This document shows positions 10,501 to 21,800 of a stretch of 64,000 nt of DNA, one piece after another. The stretch is from Steromphala cineraria. Taxonomy: Eukaryota; Mollusca; Gastropoda; Trochida; Trochidae. Each line of letters begins with the position of its first letter. The first letter of the stretch is position 1. The stretch covers positions 71,553,060-71,617,059 of the forward strand of contig OU744721.1 of the NCBI GenBank assembly GCA_916613615.1, in the 5' to 3' direction. The notes below the pieces were generated by a model. The model was not told the origin of the DNA. It ran no database searches and saw nothing but the letters and a program-made list of their open reading frames with translations. Both the position numbers and the translations under genes were made by a program.

Positions 10501-13500
10501 GAACTCATCAGCACAGATAAGATCATGCTTAACTACTGCAGATTTACAAATGGTTGACAGTGAGCTTGGACCTGTCCCTAAGGGCTGTGTTTTGTCATAT
10601 CAATGTCCTGTCAAAGTTGAAATTGAATCAGACATTATTTCCAATAATCCAGTTATCAAAACTCCTCCATGTTTCAATTTGCCAGTTGATGTAAGTGATA
10701 TTTCAACAGTTCTGACTCATGGTCAACAAGATGTATATGATGGGCTGAAAATTACAGATGCAGAATCAGTGGAAATTGAAGCTGGAACCAGGTCCCAATC
10801 TGACAATGACATGTGGCATGATTTACACTCTGACAGATTAACTTCATCTAATTTCAAACCAGTTTATTCAAGAAAAGGTGACTATGAAAAACTTGTTGAG
10901 AGACTGTGTCCAAAAAAGTGTCAAATGAAGAGAAGAAGTGTTTTGACAGATGCAATGAAACATGGGATTGAACAGGAGCAAAATGCAGCAAAGTGTTATG
11001 CTGAAAGGACTAACAATAATGTTTTTAAGTGTGGTTTTGTAATAAATCCAAGTTGTCCACACCTAGGCACATCACCTGACCGTCGAGTGTATGATCCAAC
11101 TTCCAATCCTAACTTTGGATTGTTGGAAATAAAATGTCCATCAAGTGTTGACTCTATCACTGAACTGAAGTACTTACACATTGTCAATGGAATATACAAG
11201 CTAAGATTATCAGACAAATATTACTGCCAAGTCATGGGGCAGATGGCACTAACAGGTTCAAAGTGGTGTGACTTCTTTGTCATGTGCAAAAGTGACTTTC
11301 ATCTTGAAAGAATACATTTTTCTGAACAAAAGTGGATTGATATGAGAGTGAAGATAGACATGTTTTACTTCAATCATTATCTACCACATCTTTGCATTTG
11401 CAAGTAAGCCACAGGTGACAATAAATGTGAATACTTGTCAACCTTTAACGCCACTTGTATTTTAAATCATACACATTTGTTAACCTTGTAATGTAAAAAT
11501 GACACAAGAACAATAGTGAATGATACAAGTTTCAAGTTTATTTGTTGTCTTATCATGTTGACATGATTTTTCATTGGGAAATGATGATGGATTGAAATGG
11601 AAACCAATTATCAGACAAAATTAAGATATAAAACATTGAATATCACATTTCAAAACAAGTGTTGCACATTAATTGACCAAAGTGTTTATCCTGAATTGAA
11701 CTATAATATCTATCATGCAACAAAAGAATCATATATTATCTGAAGTATACCTGTTGTGCAAAAGTATATAGTTTTTATGGACAATATTTCAAAATTTTGA
11801 TAAATATAACAGGGTAAATCATAAAATGTCTTGTGATAAGTAACTTTACAAATTGGATGCAAAGTATTACAACAATCATATATTCTCACTTATACCTTAT
11901 CATCATGTCCGAATTATTACAATTCTATGATTAACAACATGTTATTGACTTGATGCATTGTACAAAATTATTGCACATAATTGAAATTGTATGTACATAT
12001 GGATAAAATGACAGATGGTTAAATATTTTCATTATTTTGCCAATATTTATATATATTTACAAATATAGAGCTGTGATATCTATATTTCACAAAGATACAA
12101 TGAAATAATACATTCTCTTTGTCTAGTTCATAGGATAATATCATGAGATTTTAATTCATTTGAAAATGAAACCTAACAAACTTTTACTATAGAGATCATT
12201 ATCATATGACAGTCACAATGTCATAGTAAATCAGGATATTTAATAATAATACCATTATTTCAAAGAGCAAAGAGAATTGATTACCTCCCTTTTTGTTGCA
12301 TAAATTACACAAATTAATATGACATATTTTTAAGTTGAAAGAAAAGTCTAATGTTGTATTTGGAAGGTAAACACACTGAAAAACAACAATGACTTCAGAT
12401 CCATCTGAAATATTTGTTTGTATATAAAAGGAATCAAAATAATTGTGCTTAAATACCGTAAGCACTTATTTCATGAGTTGTTCTACATCCAATATGAAAA
12501 ACAATATCTGCATTGGTAGATGATCATAAACTTTATGTTAATAAAAGCATTCATAATCTCTGGTTGTTTTTATACACTTTTTACATTTTCTTTACATGTG
12601 ATAGTACATGTTTATGAATTAGAAAAGTTTTCCATAAAAGTTTGTCAATAAACAGCAAACAGTCCAAACTTGATTTATGGATCCTGCTAATGATAGAGGA
12701 ATGACGGAGTCAAAAATGTGATATTCCTTACATCTTCGAATGGCTCTCTCGATATGAATCCTAAGTCTTGCAATTTCTTGAGTTTCTTTCACTTCCATGC
12801 GAGAAAATGTTCCCTTTTCTCTAAGAAAAGGAGGAATTATCAATTTTGCTCCCTTTGGGGTGAGAAGGTCTTGAATCACAAATCCTTTGTCTGCCATGAC
12901 ATCATCTCCAACATCTAGTAACTCTAAGATTCCACACTGTTTGGTAATTTCTTTGTCTGACACCGAACCAGTGTACAAAGCACTGACAAAGTTGATCATC
13001 CCATCAGGTGTGATTCCAACGAGTCCTTTCATAGTGGAGTGAGATTTATAACTTGAATACATTTCTGAATTTCTTGTTTTTGAACTGGGAGATTGCACCC
13101 TAATCTCTGTACAGTCTAAAATCACTCTGGTATTGGGATATGTCCTCTTAAAACACTCTGGCATAGACTTGTTGATATCAGATCTCTCTTTCCAAATTGG
13201 TAGCATTCCCAGCATGACATACAAATAATTGGACCAAGTAACCAAAATACGACTCACTGAACTGACAGATACATCAAACCTCACTGCTAAATCAACCTCA
13301 AAAAAGCCCTGTCTGACACGACATAAAAACATGAAAAATTGATCAATTAACTGGATAGATTCATCCCGGAAAATGTCACTTTTCATCTGTGAATTTTCGG
13401 CATTAGAACTTCTCTGTCTCTGAACTTGACTCCATCTCACCATATTAACAGCTGTGGGCTTTATTGCATTGAATGTTGAAATAAAATCCTCATATGAACG

Positions 13501-16500
13501 AAATCCGGTGTAAAACTGTATTAATTCTTGATCATGGGTGAATCGATTAATACCGAACCTTTTTGAGCATGCAGATGTAAGTTGTTCCTCCAATTTCTTT
13601 GTATATTGCTTCAGAGATTCAAGCTGGTCAACAGTACTAGTTGGTGGGTCAGCATAATCATGATCCGGCATAGGAGCTGGCGTGGCGGATACATCCTCAC
13701 TGCTGCTGCTGCAACTAGGTGGAGAATTATCTGTTGGGCTGTCCTCATATGAAATGCTGGAAAGAAAGACAAAAATAATATTTATTCTTACATCTGCTAT
13801 AATAAATAAAGTAATTAAATGAAATAACTTGACCACTTATGACCTAAATGATACAATGATTTGATCATTTTCCTGAAATTTAAACGGTTATTACAATAAT
13901 AAGGAAATTATAAGTTGTAAACAAATAATTTTAGACGTCACAATAAATATAAAAACCTGGATCCATGATTTACCAGGACTTGAAGTCAGTAACCCGTAGC
14001 CTGTGCCTAGTGGAAATTATGTTGGGCTCGTAGAATGTCACTACAGTAACAGGTAGTCTGAAATGGTCTAATTAATTTTTTAGATAATATTTTTATTTTA
14101 ATGTGTTAGTCTCAGGAATCTGTTTGTGTCTGAATGACTAGTATGTGACAAATCTTGATTTGACCCCTGTTTACACAAACACAATATTTTAATCATAATT
14201 CAAGTTACAAACCTTCTTGCTCGCTTTCTTGGTGGCTGTCGCTCTTTCTGATCCTTCCAAGGGAAAATGGTTGGGACTGCTCCCTTCTTTAATCTTCTTA
14301 TTCCACTCAATGTCCGCTGATAGGAGTCGGCAGTGAAGTGAGCAGAACACACATGAGTTGAATCTGTTATCTGTATTAAGAAAAAGCAAAATCAGTTTAA
14401 ACAAAGGACAAATTATTTTACAGTCAATGAACATATCTTTAAAAAAAAAAGCTTACCATCATTATGTAATGTCATGTGGATTTTCCTCTTTCATTTGTAG
14501 GATTATCCGATTCATGGAAGCAAAAATACTGGTAGCAGGAAATCAAAAATAATTAATTGAAATGTCTATTGCATTAATATTCATAACTTTAATAATATTA
14601 ACAAAAAATAACAACATACTCTACTTCTTGTCGTAAAACGTGTTATTTGCCAACAATAAAGAAGTCTTGTTCCAAGTGAAACACAATTATGTGACCATTT
14701 ATATATTTATATAAATGATTAGGGTCATATTGTCCGGTCAATTATAGGCAAATGATTTTTTAAATTCGAATAGTGAGGGTTTTATTTTTACCCATTTATG
14801 TTTTATATAGCACGTGTATTTGAATATTGACTCATGTTGTGTCAATGGGTAAAAAAATTACAAATATACGTGTCTCACGTAAGTTTATCCAATTTTGTAA
14901 TTTTCTGCCATAACAACACTTTTCGGAAAATAATCAGCAGTAGGCCTAGAATAAGATCGTTTGAATTACCTAAAACACAAAATATTTATTACTTTGAGGT
15001 ATGTTTTCTTTACAGTTATCTTAATTCTAAACGTAACTCTTTAATAGTAACCAATCTGTCATTTTGATTATCGATAGCCTACTGACATTGTGCGCGAAAA
15101 CCGGGCACTTTTTAGAGAATTCGCCAATACACAACATGAAAATACATTTAACATCTCATTTACCTTGAAAAATGGTCCCTCGTCGCGTCTGATGCCTATT
15201 ATCCAGCGTTTGCGTATGTCTTGGTCCTTTGGGATGTTGTGAAACGATAAACTACTTCCAGATTGATAACGTGAATCATTTGTACAAGTTGGCACACAGC
15301 AGTGTAGCGCCATTTCTGTTTGAATACCGAGCCTCGTTTTGAAGTTTTTTAGCGGGTTGCGTGAGAAGGGCGTATTGCAATAACTCATATCTCATGACCT
15401 TGACCTTTGACCTTCAAGGTCACACAATCATGGAACGCTTTTTATTGAGTATAACAATCATGTATTGATTTAAAGTGTTCATAGTAAAAATAAAGCATTT
15501 TCGCTAAACCATGCTAAAGTCATGACCTTGTGGTGACCTTGACCTTTGACGGATTGTTGTCGCAACCTTTTCAAATTTTTTTACTTTTCCAAGGATGATA
15601 TTTACCGAGTTAGAGCTTCATAGCACAAAAACTGTTCAAGTTATCATGTTTACAAGGAATTTTGTAGTGACTTTATAACTCGCGACCTTGACCTTTGACC
15701 GTGAAAGTGAACATGTCATAATGATTCCCTGGAAGTGTTAACATTTAGACATGTTCACGAGTGAGTTCTGAAAAGCTTAATGGAATAAGGTTATACCCAA
15801 ATTTGGTGCACATTGCAATATCTCATATCTCATGACCTTGACCTTTGACCTTCAAGGTGACACAATCATTGAACACTTTTTATTGAGTATAACAATCATG
15901 TATTGATTAAAAGTGTTCATAGTTAGAATAAAGCATTTTCGCTAAACCATGCTAAAGTCATGACCTTGCTGTGACCTTGACCTTTGACGGATTGCAGTCG
16001 AAACCTTTTCAAACAATTTTACTTTTCAAAGGATGATATATACCAAGTTAAAGCTTCATAGCACAAAAACTTTTCAAGTTATCACGTTTACAAGGAATTC
16101 TTAGAGTGATTACATAGCTCATGACCTTGACCTTTGACCTTGAAAGTGAGCATGTCAAAATCGTTCCCCCGAGGTATGAGTAGTAAATTATGAATAAAAG
16201 TTCTGGAAAGATTAGTGGAAAAAAGTTATAGCTAATAATATGAGTGAGGCGGCTATGGCGGCGGTGGAATCTTCACAAAAACTGATAGCAGCCCAGTCCT
16301 TAGACGAGGCTGCTAAAAATTTTATGACAAAAAATTGCAAATGCCTAAACCATGATAATCTGATTGTATTCAAAACGTAACTTTGTTGCAGTTCAGATCA
16401 GATAAACAAAATCATATTGATCAATATACAACATATATAATTTCACACATAAATGAACCAAAATCATAATATTTAAGACAAAAGAAGAAAGCAAAATAGT

Positions 16501-17011
16501 GTGTGTGACTCACTAATACCCCCGACAATGCATCCATGACCTACTTAATTACTGTTTACAACCTATAACATAGACAACGCATTATCAAGACCATTAGTAA
16601 ATGTCTCTTGCACAGCACAAAGTACAAAACAGACATTTTGAAAAAAATCCAAAATAAACAAACCCCTTCTTGTAGGGTAGAAAACATGTACAAAATTTGA
16701 AACAATTGGATGAATTGTTTTTTAGTAACAGGTCGGACAAAAAAATTCTCAGACGGAGGGACGAAATCGTTGATATAACTATATAAAAGAGAAACATAAC
16801 AATGAAAATCATGAAACATACTTTTAACTTTAATATCCGCTAGTCCTCCAAGTTCCTCGACTGACTCAAGAATATCAGAACCGCTTTTACAAAACTCCCA
16901 TTGTCCATTCTTGTAGCCAAGAGCATCCCCCGCCCCAGCGAGTACCATTGCTGCCTTGTATCGCTCCTCCATACTCACTGCTAGATCTGGGTTAGTTGAT
17001 ATACTTGCCAT
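1417..17011 (-). CDS. ADPRH: ADP-ribosylarginine hydrolase (ARH1), 5' part, six coding exons
   Basis: Removes ADP-ribose from arginine in proteins, a cytosolic Mg-dependent reaction. Exons in transcript order: 16822-17011, 9211-9264, 8881-8982, 2896-2971, 2261-2317, then 1868-1989 or its duplicate 1417-1538. All junctions are GT-AG and in phase. Exon 1 opens [10 protein letters not shown] and carries [14 protein letters not shown], the family's first active-site loop. Exon 2 has the metal-binding [10 protein letters not shown]. Exon 3 has [15 protein letters not shown], exon 5 [15 protein letters not shown], exon 6 [15 protein letters not shown]. About 200 residues are present against roughly 357 in human ARH1; the C-terminal part with the second metal site lies left of the window. 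The start is the only ATG before the conserved block; a TTATTCAG just upstream could be an acceptor, so a 5' UTR exon is possible. Intron 1 (7.6 kb) hosts a transposon with its own genes. ARH1 fits better than ADPRHL1 because SDDT is intact. Confidence 0.93.
1578..1820 (+). repeat. Fragment of the 145-bp-unit repeat between the exon 6 copies
   Basis: Nearly two units of the repeat found in full at 43,903-45,803, recognised by GCTTCTGGAGAAGAAGATGA, GGCGTGGCCCCTGTGACCCT and AAGTTTCAGCTTTCTA. They sit between the two exon copies, preceded by a short CTA microsatellite at 1567-1584. Repeat-mediated unequal exchange is a plausible cause of the exon duplication. Confidence 0.75.
1868..1989 (-). CDS. 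ADPRH: ADPRH exon 6, upstream copy
   Basis: A 122-bp exon with acceptor TATTCCAG and donor GTGAGA. It encodes the His-rich ARH1 motif [20 protein letters not shown] and joins exon 5 in frame (the exon 5 remainder AG plus A makes Arg). This is the first copy met by the transcript. Its proximal intron keeps the uninterrupted insertion site that is filled in the other copy. Confidence 0.85.
3000..4362. repeat. 22-bp minisatellite, about 60 copies
   Basis: Tandem array with consensus TAACCATACCCCCACCTCGT plus GT, beginning about 30 bp from the acceptor of ADPRH exon 4. Units vary at the A/G of CCCCCRCC and in C-run length, and a variant unit with TTCCGGGCATAC recurs near 3012 and 3109. Each unit carries GTTAAC. 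In the ADPRH transcript the array is G-rich, with one five-G run per unit. Confidence 0.95.
4751..4830. mobile_element. 80-bp foldback element with 10-bp target-site duplication
   Basis: Arms of about 30 bp (CATCCTGTCCTCAGGGTATA onward) are inverted around an 18-nt loop with one mismatch. The flanks are perfect direct repeats ATGATGGAAT at 4741-4750 and 4831-4840. Sister copies of the host repeat lack the insertion. The 10-bp duplication fits Mutator-like insertion, but the element is too small to classify firmly. Confidence 0.85.
5044..5617. mobile_element. TIR element with internal 145-bp units, copy at 5 kb
   Basis: Begins TAGAGCCATTGGCTCTGTGG, contains about two and a half 145-bp units, a GGAC-rich stretch, and ends CATCGGGCCTTACAGGCCAG then ATGTGCTA. 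The head GGCTCATCAGG and the tail CCAGATGTGC (CCAGATGAGC in other copies) are imperfect inverted ends. It splits the older repeat, whose uninterrupted form is visible near 4860. Confidence 0.7.
6116..7446 (+). mobile_element. Tc1/mariner element, 1331 bp, inactive
   Basis: Terminal inverted repeats at 6116-6142 and 7420-7446 (ACTCTCTCAAAAAAGAAATG then CAACCC) match except at the outermost base. Both ends abut TA (6114-6115 and 7447-7448). Length and organisation fit Tc1 family members. The transposase inside is broken. It lies in the ADPRH intron between exons 3 and 4. Confidence 0.93.
6299..7131 (+). pseudogene. Tc1-type transposase remnant
   Basis: The N-terminal part (6299-6556) reads [20 protein letters not shown] followed by WKGRPRTTT, the helix-turn-helix and GRPR region of Tc1 transposases. 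A later segment (6670-7131, other frame) has WFGDSF in place of the usual SDES region, then [13 protein letters not shown] and [10 protein letters not shown]. The [10 protein letters not shown] block of the catalytic core appears in yet another frame near 6982, with a stop where LPWP is expected. At least two frameshifts and one stop make it non-functional. Confidence 0.9.
7636..8094. mobile_element. hAT-type MITE with perfect 8-bp duplication
   Basis: Ends TAGGGCTG and CAGTCCTA, flanked by CTAAATAT at 7628-7635 and 8095-8102. The interior is non-coding, with short tandem copies built on GTATCGTGATAC. An 8-bp duplication and short TIRs of this form are characteristic of hAT transposons. Confidence 0.88.
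8165..8840. repeat. Tandem units of about 167 bp with GGAC tail
   Basis: Three to four diverged units, each with a block like GAGCTGGACAGGACTTGT, at 8281, 8447, 8614 and (degenerate) 8782, spaced 166-168 bp. The array ends in GGATGGACGGACGGACGGAC. Open frames here are by-products of the repeat. It lies 40 bp beyond the donor of ADPRH exon 3. Confidence 0.8.
9712..9861. repeat. Pair of 50-bp direct repeats left of the nuclease gene
   Basis: Two copies about 100 bp apart share TCCCTA-ACCGGGCA, GCGGAAGCTATGC and a T-rich tail. The first contains a small hairpin, CCGGGCAGGGAGCCCGG. They could be subterminal transposase-binding sites of the adjacent two-gene transposon; that is a guess from position only. 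Confidence 0.5.
10044..11407 (+). CDS. SWIM zinc finger plus YqaJ-like exonuclease of the transposon, 5' end not found
   Basis: About 453 residues from an acceptor (TTTTTTTGATTGCAG) to TAA. The N-terminal region has a SWIM-type zinc motif, [15 protein letters not shown] (CxCx6CxH), a DNA- or protein-binding fold. A low-complexity middle follows. The last 170 residues match YqaJ/lambda-exonuclease nucleases, with [11 protein letters not shown] supplying the metal Asp and LLEIKCPSS the ExK pair. The likely role is an accessory nuclease or recombinase for transposition. The reading frame upstream of the acceptor has no ATG, so at least one 5' exon is missing from this model; nothing between 9.3 and 10.0 kb was convincing. 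Confidence 0.85.
12619..15313 (-). CDS. THAP-DDE transposase of the ISL2EU-type element, complete
   Basis: Three exons join in phase: 15164-15313, 14213-14370 and 12619-13756, giving 481 aa. Exon 1 ([10 protein letters not shown]...) and exon 2 (STHVCSAHF...GAVPTIFPW) together form a complete THAP zinc finger, the DNA-binding module. A Ser-rich linker and short coiled coil (around residue 150) precede a helix-turn-helix segment ([13 protein letters not shown]). The DDE_Tnp_4 catalytic core follows, with Asp in VILDCTEI, Asp in DVMADKGF and Glu in [10 protein letters not shown]. No stop or frameshift was seen, so the protein could be functional. It is antisense-convergent with the nuclease gene and has the same strand as the host gene. 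Confidence 0.9.
15373..16318. mobile_element. DR1-rich interspersed repeat, copy 2 (5'-truncated)
   Basis: Same family as 113-1380, starting at the equivalent of position 475 there. It contains two units about 446 bp apart and ends with the same hairpin region (GATAGCAGCCCAGTCC ... GAGGCTGCTA), here with a mismatch in the stem. It abuts the 5' side of the THAP transposase gene. Confidence 0.75.
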
Positions 17012-18899
17012 ACCTGAATAAGCATGCCTCAGATTTCAGAAATCTAGCTATCATTTATTATTTCTCATTTCATTTCTCAAATGAAATTTGTAATTTGAAG
17101 ATTGTATTATACTTTATCTATAGTTGATGATATAAATACATAATGAGTATGAATATATATATGATAGTTGGTGCTTGAATTTCAGAGATACAAAGTGAAC
17201 ATCTTGACACAAAACCTTTTTTTTTTCTGAAAAATTCAGTTTGCATAATCATGAAAATTTAAAAATAAACCAATAACACAAGCAATTGATCAATGTTTTA
17301 TGATAGTAGTGAAAACACTTGACATACCGCATAAATATTGGCCCAGCCAATCTGAAATGATTACATCAATTGACAATACCTTGACATTCCAGGTTCTTAG
17401 AGACACAGAGTATGTTGATAGGATCACATATGTCAAATTTTGATATCGATGTTATTATATCGGGAACCACTAACTGTTACTGAATATAACAAGTTAAAGG
17501 TCAATCAGCACATTAGAGCGAAAATACGGCCATTCAAAGCTGGGATTTTGATCGAAAACCGGACAATGTGGCTCGAGTGGCGCGCGCAAATTCGCCAAAC
17601 GTAATTTTGAAACCTTGTCATAAGCTGACAGGAAGATATATTAGATTCGATAGTGTTTATTAGGTATTGTAACTAATAAGTAGATCAATTGGATGCATAA
17701 TTTCGAATATTAAACGTATTTGAAATGTTTTCTTGATTTTTCCATAAAATCAAGCATTTTAGAGATATTATGCATAAATGGATATATTTGCAAGTCCAGT
17801 GATGAGATATGAACTTCAATCAGCATATTAGATATTTTGTAGCTTATTAAAACCAAATGACATTTTAAGAAAGATACTCTGTGTCACTTTAAACTGAAGC
17901 ATGCACAGTACTTCATTTGTTTTGTTTGCCAAAACTGGCATATGAATGCCTAACATTATCACACTTGGTTCAACCTAAAGAATCTAAGAAAATTATTTTC
18001 ATCTATTGTGTACATAATTTATTTTATTGTATCTTTCAGAAAACCCTATTTTAGCATTTCTTCACTACTATACATTTACACATCTGGTTTGCCCGTATAA
18101 CTATAAGGTCATCGTCTTTGAGAATATCTTGATGGGATCATTCCATAGACTTGCATGACTGCACATCTAAAAATAGAATTAACTGTATAGCTTAGTCAAT
18201 CCAAAGACGTAAATTCTATTTACGTCTTTGGTCAATCAAGATATAAGATCTTTGACTTTTCTTTTTCAAAAAGTTTTCTACATAACAATTTCAACAAATT
18301 TAAACGCATGCCAAATCAATTTAATACATTAGAGAATCAATAAATTCTTTTTAAAATGACAAGTCCTTTCATGTTTGGCCAGAACAAGGTTGGTGCACTG
18401 GCTGATTTACGAAGCGAATAACATCTGAGTGGGTTATCGCGTGCTGTTATCGATGAGTTATTCATATAAATTATACTGTCATGACTCGAATATCTTTACA
18501 GTACATTGAAATATATTTAATCCATTGATTTGTGAACACTTCTTACCTCGAACACTTTTCTTTAAGCGTCTGGTGAGAAATAAACTGAGTGTTCCCATGA
18601 AACGTAACTAGAAATAGTCATTGTCTCTCTGAAAACGTCATCATTTTCTGGGTATCATTGAACTGTCAATGTTTCTCTTCTTTATTTGCAATATCAAGCT
18701 TTGCTTAAAAATGTTGAACGATTTTTTGTATTTTAAGAATTCATTTTAAACTTGAATACATATAAAACAGGTTTCTCACTGTCCATTCCATTACATTTTT
18801 AATTACTACATACATAAGAAATGGACACGAATAATCAAAATAATGTTTACTCCCTTGACACGTCATCATTCCGTGTGTACACAAAGCGGGCACTTCGAA
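17012..18899. other. Spacer between divergent ADPRH and CEP20 starts
   Basis: About 1.9 kb separating two divergent first coding exons. A possible old TIR element lies at roughly 17,398-17,893: its ends read GAGACACAGAGTAT and (inverted) AGTGACACAGAGTATC. A 31-bp hairpin, CCAAAGACGTAAA / TTTACGTCTTTGG near 18,199, is flanked by TCAAT. Promoter elements could not be placed with confidence. Confidence 0.5.
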
Positions 18900-21800
18900 A
18901 TGGCATCTTCAGAAGACTTGAAAGAAGGTTGATGTCCCATGTATTATTTTTGTATTATCAAGATAACCATTTGGCAACCATTCTGTTTGTTCTGCAGGCA
19001 AAATATTTCAGATTTGATTAATATTAATGCGATGCCGCAATTTCACTAATTTCAGCTTTACATTGAGCTAGACATGTCACAACAAGAATCCGACAAGTGG
19101 TTGACTTTTTTTTTCTTCATAGACCCCTTTTTTTTTGGCCAATATGGCACTCGAAGTGTTTGAACGACTACCTATTTTCCCCGTACCGTTGTCGCTAAGT
19201 ATAGGCTAATATGTAATGCTGGCAGGTTTTGTGACGAACTGTACCGTTGTATTAGGCATAATCAGTCATTTTTAATAATCAACTAAAATAAACCAAATAT
19301 GCATGGTGTGTATAGACCAAAGTTTAAATAATAACATGCAATTTAAGTTTTCAAAATAAAAATTTTAATTAAAAAGATATTTGATTTCAAAGACACCCAC
19401 CCTTGAAAAAATCAAATAAAATCATTTTCAGCGATTTTTTGGGGTGAGGGTCTTATAAAAATATTTCTTTTCATCATATTAATATACTGTGTGCTTTGTC
19501 TTCGTTGTTCTCTTGTCTGTCAAAAATCACTATTAAAAAAATTAAGTGCACATTTTATTTGATATTTTGACCCTCATCCCAGTATTTCTAGCCCTAAAAT
19601 GTGAAATTCAAGTTAACAGAGAATATTTTATACCTCAGGTAGCCGGAGACTCAAAGTACGTATATATATCGAGCAATATCTTATTTTCTATACTTAAAAA
19701 AACAAGGAGTATCATGTATAGCCAAATTCAAGTACAAGTTATCAAAATATATTTAGATCTTTAAAGAAAAACCTTTGACAAATACATAGTACCGGTATGT
19801 CAATATTTGAAGGGTTAAATGAGAAAGCTTCAGATATATAAAATGTTTAGAAAATTATAGAATTTAATTGATTTAATTCATTTTATATGAATTATGAAAC
19901 AGATCAAGTTAAATTTTGGATTTATACGTGTAGAAAAATTACTGTTTGTAACAAAGTTCAAAAACAGTTTGTTATTGTGTCATATATTAGTTACATAAAT
20001 CTTTACTCATGCTTTATTATATGTAAGTATATCAATTAAAAAAATTTAAGCTTGATTTTAAGTTTGGATCCGTCTATCTATTCAAGAAACACTCAAACAG
20101 CACATTAGATTCGGGCAAATTAGTTATATTTAGTCGTAAAAGTGATGATGACAAACACAATCTTAGCTCACGCTTTTATTGTGTCAGCCAATAAATGCGG
20201 GCGATTGCATGCGGGAGTTACTCCGATTGAGACGCTATTGTCGTTCTTTTTTCTATTTGTATTTCTATTCGTGAGTACGTTGTTATAAAAATTAGATTGA
20301 TAGTGCAATTCGTAGATGAATAATTATTGTAACACATGAATTCGTTGTAGACATGTACAAATTTTACATTTCTGAAGTTTTCCTCTTCACAAGACAACAT
20401 TTGACGTCACATAAATAAAAATCTAAAAATAAGTGTCTCGAGAGATTATCCTTTTTGCTTTTGTAGTATTTTGATTTTTTTTGTGCAGGCAACAGGCAAC
20501 GGTACAAAAAAAACGTAAGATCACAGCCCCTGTTTTGACCCTGATTTCTGACCAACTTTTTAGACCTGCGAGAAGAGTTGTCCTGGTTATCTTCCCTGGC
20601 TGGTTATTGCTAGTTGTATTTAACATTTTTAATTTTTAATGATTTTAACCCTTACGATGCGGGGCGCGTGATATTTACGGGCCAAATATAAAATGGCACG
20701 TAAGCCCTCTTGGCGAAATCCGTATCTTTCAGGATAAGGCTATAATTGACTGCAAGCAGTCTTGGCTGCTCCCGGATATAAAATATCAAACCTTTTCTCA
20801 AAAATGATTGAGGGTACCCACCTTGCGGCATTCATATCTCACGAACCATTAGAGATAATTCTATAATTTTTACAACATCGTGTAGAAGAAAGAATTGTCT
20901 TTATTTCCATGTACCATATGTATATGCACGCACAAAAACACAGAAACGGCAAGCGTTGCGACAAGTGCCGCAAATTTTATTTTTTACCTCAAAATGATTG
21001 AGGGTACCCACCTTGCAGCATTTATATCTCACGAACCATTAGAGATAATTTTATAATGTTTAAACATCGTATAGAGAAGAGAATTGTCTTTATTTCCATG
21101 TATCATATGTATATCCGCGCACAAAAATAAAGAAGCGGCCAATCAGGATATAACGGTGGCTGGCACCGGACAAAACAATTCCGCCACGTGGGCTTGTAGA
21201 GCAAAAATATATACCCGCATCGTAAGGGTTAAAACTGTTTTAGAAGGACAAATTGATCCCCTCAAGTAACCTATTTTTGTGGGTCACCTATTTTCGTGGT
21301 ATTTACAAATTATGTCATATCTCACCATCTGCACCTTTCTTTTTATCAAGTTAGGACTTATTTTGAAGATAAGTTGTTCTGCTTGAATCTAAGCAGAAAA
21401 TTTTCACCATTTCATTAATCTGTTCAACGCCTCACTTCAGTCGTGAACTTGATGCTTTTCATGCAATACCTTTTTGGAATAACATTTCTGGGTGATGTTT
21501 AAAAACTAATTCCCATCTAAATTTTTGTTTTGTAGCAAGGTTAGTAACACATATCCTAAATCAAATATTTTGTAGAGGGTTATCCCTCTTCCATTAAAAA
21601 GGATTTTAAATTACAGAAAGGCTATTTCTTATATATTTTGGGTCATTTTCCAGTATTTTCCAGTGAACAGAAAGTGATGTATTGCTTGCATCTTCATCCT
21701 TAGCTTGGATCGGCCATATAGAACATTTAGATTGATGACTTGCAAGTAACTTGACTTCTAAAATATTTTTTATTGCCTAATAAATACATACCATACGTTG

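Larger units (their letters stand above)
9700..15372. mobile_element. Two-gene ISL2EU-type DNA transposon in ADPRH intron 1
   Basis: A SWIM/YqaJ gene on plus and a THAP/DDE transposase gene on minus converge tail to tail. This pairing defines ISL2EU elements, relatives of PIF/Harbinger (known from memory of the family). Both frames are open. Limits are approximate: the right limit is placed where a DR1-rich repeat starts at 15,373, the left near the direct repeats at 9.7 kb. I could not find matching terminal inverted repeats or a target-site duplication. 11,408-12,618, between the two genes, is AT-rich and shows nothing else. Confidence 0.75.

Noticed and set aside
9700..15372. Terminal inverted repeats of the ISL2EU-type element
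   Set aside because: The only candidate (ACGCCCTTCT inverted at 15,370 against ACGCTTTTGT at 9702) is too weak to report as a pair.
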